Part shown: positions 1 through 8,600 of the stretch, one piece after another
Layout of the letters: every line of letters starts with the position of its first letter
How positions within the stretch are numbered: the stretch's first letter is position 1
From: Teratosphaeria epicoccoides
Taxonomy: Eukaryota > Ascomycota > Dothideomycetes > Mycosphaerellales > Teratosphaeriaceae
Assembly: GCA_021401465.1 (NCBI GenBank)
Contig: JADDMT010000311.1
Span: 1 to 12,791 of the forward strand
Direction: 5' to 3'
DNA: 12,791 bases
The notes under the pieces: generated by a model
The model's database searches: none
Told to the model about the DNA's origin: nothing
The model's input: the letters and a program-made list of their open reading frames with translations, nothing else
Position numbers and translations under genes: made by a program

Positions 1-2
1 CT

Positions 3-1454
3 GTTACATGGACTAGTAGGTTTCAGGACGACCTGAAGAACGCCCTAATCCATGACCTAACCGCACTCGCTGTCCGCGACGACATTGATGGACAGGAGGA
101 TTAGGAAGACGAAGACGGAATCCTTCTATTTCAAGGATTAGTATACATGCTAACGTCTTTACGATCGGAACTACTACGCCTCTGACATGACGTACCTCAG
201 GCAGGACACCCGGGAGTGTCTAAAATGAAGCAAATTCTCCGACAAGAATATTACTTCCCTAGGATGAGCAAGGCAATCGAGGACTACGTCTGTCGATGTG
301 TGACTTGCTAACGAAGTAAGCATGACCGTCACAGACCATATAGGCTACTACGACTACTAAAGGTACCTTAACAGCCATGGGAATCGCTCGCTATGGATTT
401 TATCGTCAAACTACCTCAGTCGAGAGAACCCGCGACTAATGAGTTCTTCGACGGGATCATGGTAGTAGTCGACTGATTCACTAAGTTCGGGAAATTTATC
501 CCTTACCGCGAAGACTTCAAGACTAAAGATATCGCGCATGTCTTCATCAAATAGGTAGTAGCATTACACGGCATGCTACAGGACCTAGTAACGGATCGAG
601 GATCCGTGTTTACCTCTAACTTCTAGAGAGCCCTAATGAGACAATTCTAGGTCAAACATCGATTAAGTACTTCCTTCTACCCTCAGACGGATGGACAGAC
701 AGAACGCCTAAATCAGACGTTAGAACAGTACCTTCGATCCTATGTTAATAGGGACCAGAACAACTAGGTAGAGTTGTTGCTAATAGCATAGCTTGCGTAT
801 AATAGTACGCCAGCAGAGTCGACAGGACTCTCGCCATTTCAGATGGCATATAGATTAGCTATGGAAGACATTCTAGACGTCTTAGCTAGTAATCCGAACC
901 TAGCAGCACTCGGACGAGTAGAACATCTACGCCGACTGCAAACAGAAGCACGACTCGACCTGCAGTTCTATTAGCAGAACATGGCACGGTACGCGAATCG
1001 TAAGAGAATTGAGGGACTAATTCTAAAGGAGGGGGACAAGGTGTATCTCCTCCGCCGTCACATCAAATCGGACAAACCGAGTAAAAAACTAGACGCTGTA
1101 AAACTAGGACCATTTAGGATTAAGGCCAAGACGGGACCAGTCAATTTTGAATTACAGCTACCCGAGCAGATGAGAATATACCCTGTGTTCTATGTCTCTC
1201 TGCTAGAACAAGCAGCGCCGGACGCCGCCCTGCAATCAGAACCCTTACTACTCGACCCTGAAGTAGAAGAACCGGAGTACTCTGTCGAAAGGATTATCGA
1301 CACTCGCTAGCGGGACGGACAGCGACAGTACTTAGTAAAATGGGAAGGATATGGGAGTACCGAGAACACCTAGGAACCCCTAGAACACCTGCGAAACTGT
1401 CAGCAAAAGATACGAAGTTTCGAGAAAGGAACGAACCTAGGAAGAAGATCCTAA
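3..1454 (+). pseudogene. Element A pol, C-terminal part: integrase and chromodomain, RIP-inactivated
   Basis: This frame encodes the integrase that joins retrotransposon cDNA to chromosomal DNA, plus a C-terminal chromodomain, which in this family targets integration to chromatin. It is open at the left edge. It has an HHCC zinc module (His at 186 and 207, Cys at 297 and 306), then catalytic Asp at 396, Asp at 594 and Glu at 702. The last two are separated by exactly 35 codons (DD35E). A GPF-type module lies near 1105-1125 and the chromodomain at about 1273-1425, with YLVKWEGY. I count 13 internal stops (9 TAG, 2 TAA, 2 TGA), each explicable by C-to-T on one strand, and no frameshift. The TAA at 1452-1454 could itself be a mutated CAA; the frame would then run to the TGA at 1524-1526. 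All three catalytic residues survive, unlike in C and E. About 330 nt (981-1310) is free of stops. Confidence 0.93.
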
Positions 1455-1517
1455 GCCATGACTAGACTCCTGCGGGACGCCGTCGACCGGCTCGGCTATC
1501 ACGCCATCCAGGAAACC

Positions 1518-1958
1518 CTAATATGAGGAGTTAGCGAAACCCTCTATTGCGCTCCATGTCGTAGGACTAAGAGCGAGACCCGCGGAAGGATCTAGGTCAA
1601 GAAGAAACCCGGCCTGCGCAAGAGCTTGTTCCTCGGCCTCCTCCTCCCTGATCTCGCGCTCCTCGAGAGCGCGACTATCTTCGACCTCCTAGTCGACTGC
1701 GTCTAACTGTTTTCGAAGACGCATCTCCTTCGCATGCGCCTCTAGCATCTTCTGCGAAGCTTCGGCTAGGACTACCTTCGCACGATTGAGATTAGCAATT
1801 AGTCTTTTCCGCTAATCGCCTAACTTCTTCTATTCGACCTCTGTCACCTTCGCGTCGCAACTCCGACAGTTGCTAAAGTGACATTACGAACATTTCCCCA
1901 AGGAAATGTGTACCCGACAGACGAGCTTTAGCTCTTGACACCGAGTACAGGACTTCAT
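1518..1958 (-). pseudogene. Antisense accessory gene of element A: Zn2Cys6-like and coiled-coil protein
   Basis: This is a 146-codon minus-strand frame from the ATG at 1958 to the TAG at 1518, lying between pol and the 3' LTR and convergent with pol. The N-terminus has cysteines at residues 4, 7, 14, 23, 26 and 34, i.e. C-x2-C-x6-C-x8-C-x2-C-x7-C. This is within the consensus of fungal Zn(II)2Cys6 binuclear clusters; an extra Cys is at 31. Residues about 36-118 are rich in Glu, Lys, Arg, Ala and Leu and look like a long helix or coiled coil; the tail is more hydrophobic. Four internal stops (TAA at codon 25, TAG at 43, 49 and 90) fit mutated Gln or Trp codons. There is no frameshift. DNA binding is inferred from the cluster pattern; the role in the element is unknown. 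No Gal4-type regulatory domain follows. Short fungal proteins of this look are known to me, but I could not search for them. Confidence 0.72.
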
Positions 1959-2148
1959 GCTGTCCTAGCCCTGACGATAGATTCGATTCGCGCGGCGTTT
2001 GCGTTTCTGCGTTGAAGGGGCGTTAGTGTCTAGAATGACACAAGGCAGTAATGTAGAAAGAGAAGACATCACAGTTTAAAAGAAGAAACAAGAGAAACCC
2101 CGCACTAATGAGGTAGCTTAGGGACGAGCTAGACTAAGAGGGGGATAG
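1959..2148. other. Non-coding gap between antisense gene and LTR of element A
   Basis: This holds no convincing frame. It would contain the promoter of the minus-strand gene. A TTTAAA at 2075-2080 lies about 117 nt upstream of that gene's ATG and is the only TATA-like element I see. The right end becomes purine-rich and serves as the polypurine tract of element A. Confidence 0.4.
2131..2148 (+). other. Polypurine tract of element A
   Basis: A purine-rich run including AAGAGGGGGATAG lies directly against the TGTCAT start of the LTR at 2149. This is the expected position of the plus-strand primer of an LTR retrotransposon and confirms that this LTR is the 3' LTR of a plus-strand element. Confidence 0.8.
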
Positions 2149-2164
2149 TGTCATGAGTGTTAGG

Positions 2165-2244
2165 AGTACTGTCCGGAGTACTATAGGATACAGGATCATG
2201 TGGGTCCTGAGTACTATGAGTCATAGTACTGTCATAGGAGTACT
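2165..2244. repeat. Five AGTACT palindromes in U3 of LTR A
   Basis: AGTACT occurs at 2165, 2177, 2210, 2225 and 2239 (start positions), within longer imperfect palindromes such as ACTATGAGTCATAGT. The spacings are irregular (12, 33, 15 and 14 bp). The part inside LTR B's visible sequence repeats the pattern in inverse. This may be a binding array or hairpin-forming U3 sequence; no factor is assigned. Confidence 0.7.
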
Positions 2245-2273
2245 ATGAGTTATAGGCACAGTCATAGAAGAAA

Positions 2274-2426
2274 GGATCTGTCACGTGAGGATAGATCCCC
2301 GGATCTGTAGGGTTAGTCTACAGATCTATAGGCTTGCAAGGAAGAAGGGATCTGTCACGTGATGACAGACCCTTAGATCTGTAGGGTTAGTCCACAGATC
2401 TACAGACACGGATCTGTCGGGTCTGT
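2274..2426. promoter_or_regulatory. U3 array of GATCTGT/ACAGATC inverted repeats with two CACGTG boxes
   Basis: Successive inverted repeats share the arms GATCTGT and ACAGATC. Two of them (2274-2298 and about 2348-2371) are centred on TCACGTGA, with CACGTG at 2282-2287 and 2356-2361. Two others (2302-2326 and 2375-2401) have a loop reading GGTTAGT, so the strand there reads TAGGGTTAG. CACGTG preceded by GTCA resembles the site of fungal bHLH factors such as Cbf1. A regulatory role is an inference from position upstream of the TATA box and from conservation in LTR B. Confidence 0.6.
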
Positions 2427-2462
2427 CGACAGATCTAACAGAGCTGCTCTGTCGCTCTCTAG

Positions 2463-2468
2463 TATATA
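2463..2468 (+). promoter_or_regulatory. TATA-like box of LTR A
   Basis: TATATA lies downstream of the palindrome array and about 25-35 nt before the likely start of R. The same sequence is present in the inverted LTR at 12526-12531. Confidence 0.5.
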
Positions 2469-2640
2469 GGGATGGCTTTAGGACAGGCAGTTAGGAGCTT
2501 CGTGCTTAATCTCAATTTAATCCTCTCTTGCTTAGAGGAGAGTCAGTTACAAGGTCAACTACCATTATCGATATTCTTCATAGCTCCCGAGTCTAACACC
2601 TAGTCACCTTCCTGCTATCGGCACCTACCCTTATGACAAA

Positions 2641-2834
2641 TACTCCCTATCCTATTATCGTCTGCTAACCCCCTACTAGGAGCGTAAGGGCCTTATAGAC
2701 CTCCTAAGTTGTCGCCCTGATAGTAATGAAGATGTAGAGGCGGAGGAGGATGCAGACATAGTAGTAGGGGATAATGCAGAGATAGTAGTAGAGGATAATA
2801 AGTAGCCCTGACTTAGGGACTCTTAGGGGGTAGG
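2641..2834 (+). pseudogene. Possible antisense gene of element C, C-terminal scrap (continues at 11008-11056)
   Basis: The plus-strand frame from 2641 reads about 64 codons with an acidic repeat-like stretch (DADIVVGDNAEIVVEDN). After removing E it continues for roughly 16 codons to the TAG/TAA at 11048-11056. The stops within it fit Gln, Trp and Arg codons hit by RIP. Its 5' part would have been cut away by LTR A at 2638. It would converge on the end of C's pol at about 11092, the same arrangement as in A and E. The evidence is thin: it is short, of low complexity, and the opposite strand is also partly open. Confidence 0.4.
2830..2834. repeat. Target site duplication of element E, left copy
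   Basis: GTAGG directly precedes the left LTR of E and is repeated directly after the right LTR at 11003-11007. A 5-bp duplication is the usual size for Ty3/gypsy integrases. Confidence 0.9.
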
Positions 2835-3194
2835 TAATATAGATGTATATACTATATAATATGGAAATATCTCGTAGTATGACAGAGTAATCCGACCTTT
2901 TAGTAGGTATAAGATAGCGCTACTTTCTGCTTATTATAGAGGTAGCGCTAAGGGTGCTTATAACCCCTGACGCTCCTTAATTAGGGAAAGCATGTCTGAG
3001 CCTAATCCCGCAGGGGTACCGTAGGGTTAGCGACATAGGGGCGTCCTACGTCGACAACTAATCCCTCTTAGACGACATACAAGCTAACGTATGTACGAAG
3101 GACCCCCTTGCTATATGTAGTAGGGTCACTACATGCTAAGGGCGGGCATTAGAACCTATGCGGTTCTAATAGCCCCCTAGTATTAACCGTATCA
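2835..3194 (-). repeat. 3' LTR of element E (360 bp)
   Basis: Read on the minus strand it begins TGATACGG and ends CTATATTA. The terminal CA was probably changed to TA by RIP, as TGATA/TATCA would be inverted termini. Both copies are 360 bp with no indel. By eye they differ at 19 sites, all transitions. A TATA-like TATAAG is at 2957-2962. Perfect inverted repeats are CATTAGAACC/GGTTCTAATG-type (3147-3171, with one RIP mismatch here) and ATGTAGT/ACTACAT (3115-3134). Confidence 0.93.
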
Positions 3195-3208
3195 CTGCCC
3201 CTCCTCCT
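3195..3208 (-). other. Polypurine tract of element E
   Basis: On the minus strand AGGAGGAGGGGCAG abuts the TGATAC start of the 3' LTR. Its position and strand confirm that E runs right to left. Confidence 0.8.
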
Positions 3209-3828
3209 ATGAGGATGTCCCTAGCCTTACTAAGTAATGCACGCGGAACGTATAGGGTACAGGATATAGCATGCTTACACTACGCAAGGGTAAATAAGTA
3301 GATAGCCTACGTAACATATGTCATGCGTATACCTTAACACCTTCGTAGTAAATACAGGGCAGAGGCTGCTAACTCAGGCGGGTTTTAACCTGTTACATGT
3401 TAGGCAGCTTCGTAATACCTTCGCTTTACATGCGGATCAAGATATTAGGACACTACGAGCATGTACTTCAGTTAATCCTTGAAATTATGGGGCGAGCATA
3501 CGCGCTAGCCTCGCTAAGTAGCTTAGCTGTCCCTATTTAGTCGTGACTGTGAAGAACGTGTCGCAGAACCTTAGGGTAGTAGGAAAGTACGCGGACACTC
3601 TACGTGCGCCGCTTGAAACGGCAGGAGCGCGCTCCTAGCGTAAGCCTCGCCACATTTTCATGCTAGTAGGCTAGCACGAGTACAGTTAGCGCACATGCGT
3701 AATAGCCGCGTTATCTGTTATTACATCATTCGGTCCCCTTGTAAGTTAACTAAGGTAGGTACTCTGCGCATGTAGTTCGAGTTACTAGCTTAACGGTTGC
3801 GGTAGGTAACAGGGGGGCTGTTAGAGGG
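3209..3828. other. Non-coding 3' region of element E upstream of its antisense gene
   Basis: About 620 bp with no frame longer than short shadows on either strand. It separates the polypurine tract from the TATA box of the plus-strand gene, so it is the natural place for that gene's upstream control region. I see no clear operator or repeat; CpG-containing runs such as GGAGCGCGCTCC (palindromic) remain near 3625. Confidence 0.5.
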
Positions 3829-3836
3829 TATAAAAA
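3829..3836 (+). promoter_or_regulatory. TATA box for the antisense gene of element E
   Basis: TATAAAAA, flanked by GG and CC, lies 88 nt upstream of the ATG at 3917. That is a suitable distance for a start near 3860 and a short leader. It is on the plus strand, opposite to gag-pol, so the downstream frame appears to have its own promoter independent of the LTRs. Confidence 0.65.
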
Positions 3837-3916
3837 CCTCGTCGCTTTCCTAAACTTCCTGTTCTAAGACACTAACATTAACCTCCGCTCCTATTTCGCT
3901 TAGCTTGCGCCTTACT

Positions 3917-5488
3917 ATGTCTGCGGGTCTATACTAGAGCTTCTTCTTCTTTAATCAATCAATTAAGATCAATTAACCTGTCTTAGCTATAATAGCTTAT
4001 GTGCTACAGACTAAGTTCGACGCTACTCGCTCTGCCCGCGATTATCGCTTATGTCGACAATGCCTTAACAACCTTAGTAGCCAAGCTGCACACATCTCTC
4101 CTCCGCGTGTTAGTAAGGCGTCCCCTACCCGCGAGGTATACGTGACTTATACTAACCGAAGCGTAGCTAAGATCTACGTTAGCAGATTTGATAAGGGTAG
4201 TGTCTACCGCAATTATGTCAACTATAATGGCAAGCATTAAAAATGCCAAGACCTCCCTGAAGAGGTATATAGCAAGTACAACTAGCTCTGCTGTAACATT
4301 AATGACTTCTAGAGTACGCGCGACAAGGGGATTGCCGAAGGCACTCTGACTATGAACAGGCTACAGGCTAAGTACCGCGAGGTACTCGCCTACCTACTCG
4401 GCGCCCTCTTGTGCTTTACTGCAACTACTAACTGTTCTTATAGCAGTGTTCGCTTCGATTCTCTGCTAACAGGCGAAAACGTTTGTCTAGGTCTAATCGC
4501 AGACTTAGTCTAGAAGATCTTAAAGGTGCTAACTATTAGGGTCGAGACCTTCGCTATAGTACGCATATAGTGCAGGTACCCTCTAAGTATAAATGCTGAC
4601 TTTCTCCGCTAGGCTAACATTAGCGTCGAGAAATATCTGACTAGCCGTTAGCGTTAGCAACTTAGGGCCCTTGCCTCTATTAACGATAACTTTAAGACGC
4701 GGACAATCTACAAGAAGGTTATCAAGCAATTTACCGCTCCTGCCGCTAAGGCCACGCCCTAGTGCTATACTAAGAGACAGCCTGCCTCTAAGCCGGTCCC
4801 GAGGACTAAGCCGTAAGTTACTTACTCGAATCCTGTCGCGTGCGTATAGCTAACACATTGTAGCGCCGCTGCCTACGCCGCCTTGACGCTACTGTCTAAG
4901 AAGAAGAAGAAGGCTAGGGCCGAAATTAAGGTTAGTGACAAGGAAGCCGAACCTTCCCTGCTTGCGACCTACACTACGTCTGTCAAGACGCTAAGGTACA
5001 AGCCTCTAGGCTAGATCTTTGAGGATGAGGAGGATGACGACGTCTAGGATACCTTCGGTCCTAACGTGATCCCTTCACGCTATAGTGTCACCGTACCGGT
5101 TACGCCTAAGGGGGACACTAAGTCTAATAATGTAGTCGACACTCGTGTCAAGAAGCGTAAGATGACCTCAAGGGCCGAGCGTAATAGCCGCAAGCGCGCT
5201 CGAGTCTCTTCGCCTTCTAATGCTAAGGATGAGGTAGTTGTCGCGACTAGGCGCGGTAAGGATGCCGCTAGTTCTCTGGCTACTATAGGCTCTAAAGACG
5301 AGCTCCCTCGCAACCTACTAAAGAAGAAGATGCTAGCCTCTCTTCGTGGCGTTACTACCCCTGTTACTCATAGTCGCTTCAGGGTGTTTAGTAGACCCTA
5401 TGCGGGTAGGCAGTCCCTAGCGGACTATAACAAGAAAGACTCTCCTACTTCGGGTTTAGTTAGGAAGCCCCTAACTAGTAGTCGCTAA
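3917..5488 (+). pseudogene. Antisense accessory gene of element E, 523 codons, function unknown
   Basis: A single uninterrupted plus-strand phase runs from the ATG at 3917 to the TAA at 5486-5488, antisense to the element and convergent with pol. By eye it has 15 internal stops (12 TAG, 3 TAA, no TGA), all in the first 380 codons and all fitting Gln or Trp codons. Features: C-x2-C at residues 46-49 and further Cys at 110, 125 and 126, which could form a zinc site; a hydrophobic segment near 157-167 (YLLGALLCF); a run of five lysines near 328-332; an acidic patch at 369-375; and a bipartite-type nuclear localisation signal at about 412-430 (KKRK ... RKRAR). The C-terminal 140 residues (5066-5488) are stop-free, basic and Ser-rich. 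I do not recognise the family. A nuclear, nucleic-acid-associated protein is a reasonable inference. It is not gag, pol or an obvious envelope: there is no signal peptide. The start was chosen for the upstream TATA box and maximal frame. Confidence 0.72.
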
Positions 5489-5628
5489 GCATTAGCTACG
5501 AAGCTAATCTAAGCATGTCTCTTGTTCTCCTTAGGTTTATGCTAGGTGTGCCTTTAGGCATTAATGATATATAAGTAGGGCGTTTGCTTCTTGTTATTAC
5601 TCTGCGCGTTATGCACTACATACACATG
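5489..5628. other. Convergent spacer between antisense gene and pol of element E
   Basis: 140 bp separate the stop of the plus-strand gene from the stop of the minus-strand pol. Both transcripts would end near here unless they read through; the full-length LTR transcript must cross the antisense gene. No hairpin terminator is expected in a eukaryote. ATATATAAG at 5567-5575 is AT-rich and might serve 3'-end formation. Confidence 0.4.
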
Positions 5629-8600
5629 TCAAGAATTCTGCTCCGAAGCTCTTATCTCCCTATGAATCGACCTTCTTAAGCCCTGCTTATGCCTCCTCCG
5701 CTCTTCGAATTCACGAATAGCTTCTAGAGCGTTCTTGTAGTCTTTAGCCGGAACCTATTATGTGTACTTAGGTAGGTATCCTTTCTACTTTACTAGATAG
5801 TACGTTGCGCCCTTATACCGTATACTATCCTTAATACCCTTAACTTCCTACTCTTCGTTCTCTTCTGCTACTAGCATCAGGTCCGCAGGCTCTTCGCCCT
5901 CGCGCTATACCTATAGTTTAAGTAGAGATACGTAGAAGATGTCATGTACATAATACGATAATAGTAACAATAGCTAGTATGCCTGCGAGCCTATTACGTT
6001 GCGTATCCGGAAGGGTCCGACGAACCTTAGCGTCATCTTCTTGCTTAGAAGTTTCAGCTTGAGATTCTTCGTTAATAGTAACACCTTTGTACTAACTACA
6101 TACTACATCGGTTTAGCATAGGCGTTATTATGTTTAATCTGGGATTCTGAGGCCTTTTTCTAGTGTTCTATTAGCACTAAATGTACCTCGCGTATACGCC
6201 GCGCTAATTCCGCGGCGGCCGGTACCCTCTCCTCAGAAGACTCGTCCCGAGGCAGTTCTAGGTGTATTTCCGGATCAAAGCTATAAAGAATCTAAAATGG
6301 CAACATGCGCATAGTAGCATACATGCTGTTATTAACTGTAAATTCCGCCATAGGAATTACGTCAGCCTAGGCATCCTGGTTCTTAGCGTAGTAGCACTAA
6401 AGGTACTACTTAAGAGTCTAGTTTATACGTTTAGTCTAACCATTAGTCTGTAGATAGAATGCTGTACTTAGGTAGTACTTAACACGCGCCTTAAACACAA
6501 ATTCTTGCTAGTATTTACTAGTAAAGACAGAACGTCGATCTAATAGGATACTTCGGGGGATACTAAAGCACTATATAACTTCGTCGCGAAGTAGTCGCAT
6601 AAGCTTGCCGCTTGTGCATCTTTTCGTACATAGGATGAAGACATTTATCTTAGAGTATTAGTCGACTACTACAAGGACAGTATTAACTACATTGCCTCTC
6701 TACTTTGCTAGCAGCAAATTAGTAATGAAATCTATAGTTAAGTCCTACTATAGTCTCTCTAGTAGTAGAAGCGCCTAAGTATCGCCATAGGGGTAATAGC
6801 GCCGAGATTTGCTAACCTGGCATGTCTAGCAGGATTTGACATAGTTAGAGACATCCTGTTCTAGTGTAGGCTACTAGTATTTACGTCCGAGAAGTACGTT
6901 TGTCTTCTCTGCGCCAAAATGGCCCGCGAGTTCATTATCATGATAAATACAGAGGAGCTGCGAACAGAGTACGTAGTTAGCAGGTACGTAGAGCCTATTA
7001 TTAAAGTACTACAAGTCGCCTGACTTAGTCTAGTACTTCAGACCGCCTGCGGTGTCCTAGAGGGCTACACCCTCATTAATTAACTCCGGTTCTTACTCTT
7101 GCAACTGCTGAATAAGTCTCGAGACTTCTTTAAAGGGTTCTTTAGACATTACATGCTTACTACATGTAAGCTAGTTAACTACCGCATAGATCGAGCTAGA
7201 CATAGTCGCTACAACTGCTAGATAGGAGGGTTCGTCGCTAGCGGAGGCCGTAAGGCCCTATTAGACCTGCAGTCGACCTATAAGAGGAGCTAACGACAGA
7301 TCGCTGCCCTAAACTACAAGCTTCGTTTATAGCGTAGGGAGAAGCTGTTAGTTACCCTCCTCCCTAGTGTTATAGTCTAGTCGTCACGAAGGACTGTTAG
7401 CCGGATTCGTCTTTCCGTAACGATGCTAGATAACGAAGTCAAAGCTAGCGAGGAAAGTTACCTACCTTGCTTGCTAACTACTTAGCTACTTCATGCCTAC
7501 GAAGCCGCAAAGGTTGTTATAGTCAGTAAGTACCTTAATAGGGTACGCTACGCCTTCGAGGTAGTGTCGGTACTCCTTGAAGCTGTTAACAATAGCTAAA
7601 AGCTCTTAGTCGTAAGTCTTATAGTAAAGCTTAGCGCCCTGCATCTTCCGCGACTAGAAGGTAATCAGGTACTATTACGCACTACCTTCGTGTGACTAGA
7701 GCTGCGATATAATTACGGCTATTACGAATTTTGAAGTATTAGTCTCTATCCGGATCTTCGTAGCAAGGTCAAAGTGCCGAAGTATAGGCGTAGTTTAAAA
7801 AGCTGCTTTAAGTTTAGAGAAAGCCTTGCTCTAAGCCTCCTCCTAAGGTACTATCCCTAGCTTTTTTCCTTGAATCGCGCCCTTTGCGAGGGCCGTGAGG
7901 GGGGCTACGATCTTCGAGTAGGACTATATGAATCTGTAATAGAAGTTAGTAAATCCTAGGAATACCTGCACTTCTCGGAGGGTAGTTAGCTGCGGCTACT
8001 CCGCGATTGCGGATACCCTTTAGTCATCTATGATGACTCCTTCTGTAGAGACGATGTATCCAAGAAACTTAATCCTATCTGTTAGGAATAAGCACTTCTT
8101 TAGGTTCGCGTACAGAGCGAACTTACGGAGCTATTCGAGCACTATCCTTAGGTACCGAATATGCTCCTCCTTCGAGTTAGAGTAGACTAGTATATCGTCT
8201 AAATATACTACATAGCAGGTGTTAACAAGGCTAGCTAGGGCCCGGTTAATATACGCTTAGAATGTTACTAGTACGTTAGTTAAGCTAAATGGCATCACTA
8301 TATACTTAAAGTGTCTGTACTACGTTTAGAATATAGTCTTCTACTTGTCGCCCTTTCGGATTAGTATCTAGTAGTAGGCGTCCTTCAAGTCAATAGACAA
8401 GAAGATAGTAGCGCGACTAAGGCGGTCAAGCTTCTCGCTAATAAGTAGTAGGGGGTAGCGGTTTTTCTAGGTTACTACGTTAAGGCCCCTATAGTTAACG
8501 TATAGGCAGAGCGTGTTATCCTTCTTTAGGACGAACATAACTAACGCTCTAGCCTCGCTGTCGCTTCGTCGGATCCACGCGTTCCTTTGCGCCTTGTAGA

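Larger units (their letters stand above)
1..2638 (+). mobile_element. Element A: Ty3/gypsy chromovirus, 3' part
   Basis: This is the 3' portion of an LTR retrotransposon that enters from the left edge. In order it holds the end of pol (spacer after RNase H, integrase, chromodomain), a minus-strand accessory frame, a purine-rich tract and an LTR. The 5' LTR, gag, protease and reverse transcriptase lie outside the window. Its 3' end falls in element C sequence. The first five flanking bases are AATAC (2639-2643), so the 5' LTR should be preceded by AATAC if the insertion is intact. The element is inactivated by RIP-type stops but shows no frameshift. Confidence 0.9.
2149..2638 (+). repeat. 3' LTR of element A (490 bp)
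   Basis: The LTR begins TGTCAT and ends ATGACA, a perfect 6-bp terminal inverted repeat. The right boundary is fixed by the inverted copy B (12356-12791), which matches it base for base up to this point and then diverges. By eye the two differ at 17 positions over 436 bp, all transitions, with no indel. U3 contains an array of palindromes (2165-2430) and a TATA-like TATATA at 2463-2468, so transcription should start near 2490-2500. A small hairpin (TCCTCT/AGAGGA) lies just after that. Confidence 0.93.
2639..2834 (-). mobile_element. Element C: 3' fragment cut off by insertions of A and E
   Basis: This 196-bp piece lies between the end of LTR A and the left target duplication of E. If E (2835-11002) and one GTAGG copy are removed, it joins 11008 onward, which is the tail of element C's minus-strand pol. 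It is therefore the region just after pol of C. In its plus-strand reading it looks like the end of an antisense gene (next entry). In the minus strand the C frame also continues, as a Ser/Thr-rich stretch with several stops, which I consider the less likely coding reading. Confidence 0.7.

Noticed and set aside
2302..2401. Telomere or telomere-like repeat
   Set aside because: TAGGGTTAG occurs only as isolated hairpin loops in the LTR, not as a tandem array.
2639..2834. Ser/Thr-rich C-terminal extension of element C pol on the minus strand
   Set aside because: The phase does continue after removing E, but it follows several stops and is of low complexity. The plus-strand acidic reading is at least as good and fits the A and E layout, so I did not annotate an extension.
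4049..4249. Minus-strand open stretch opposite the antisense gene of E
   Set aside because: It is a shadow of the plus-strand phase 3917-5488 and has no motif; the same holds for 5080-5313 minus and 4671-4853 plus, which is out of phase with the gene.
3917..5488. Envelope-like third frame
   Set aside because: It lies on the opposite strand to gag-pol and lacks a signal peptide and a convincing C-terminal membrane anchor; its C-terminus is basic with nuclear-signal-like runs.
6262..6453. Plus-strand open stretch over the integrase of E
   Set aside because: It is antisense to well-recognised integrase codons. The same applies to 9944-10132 over gag of E and 11996-12235 over integrase of C.
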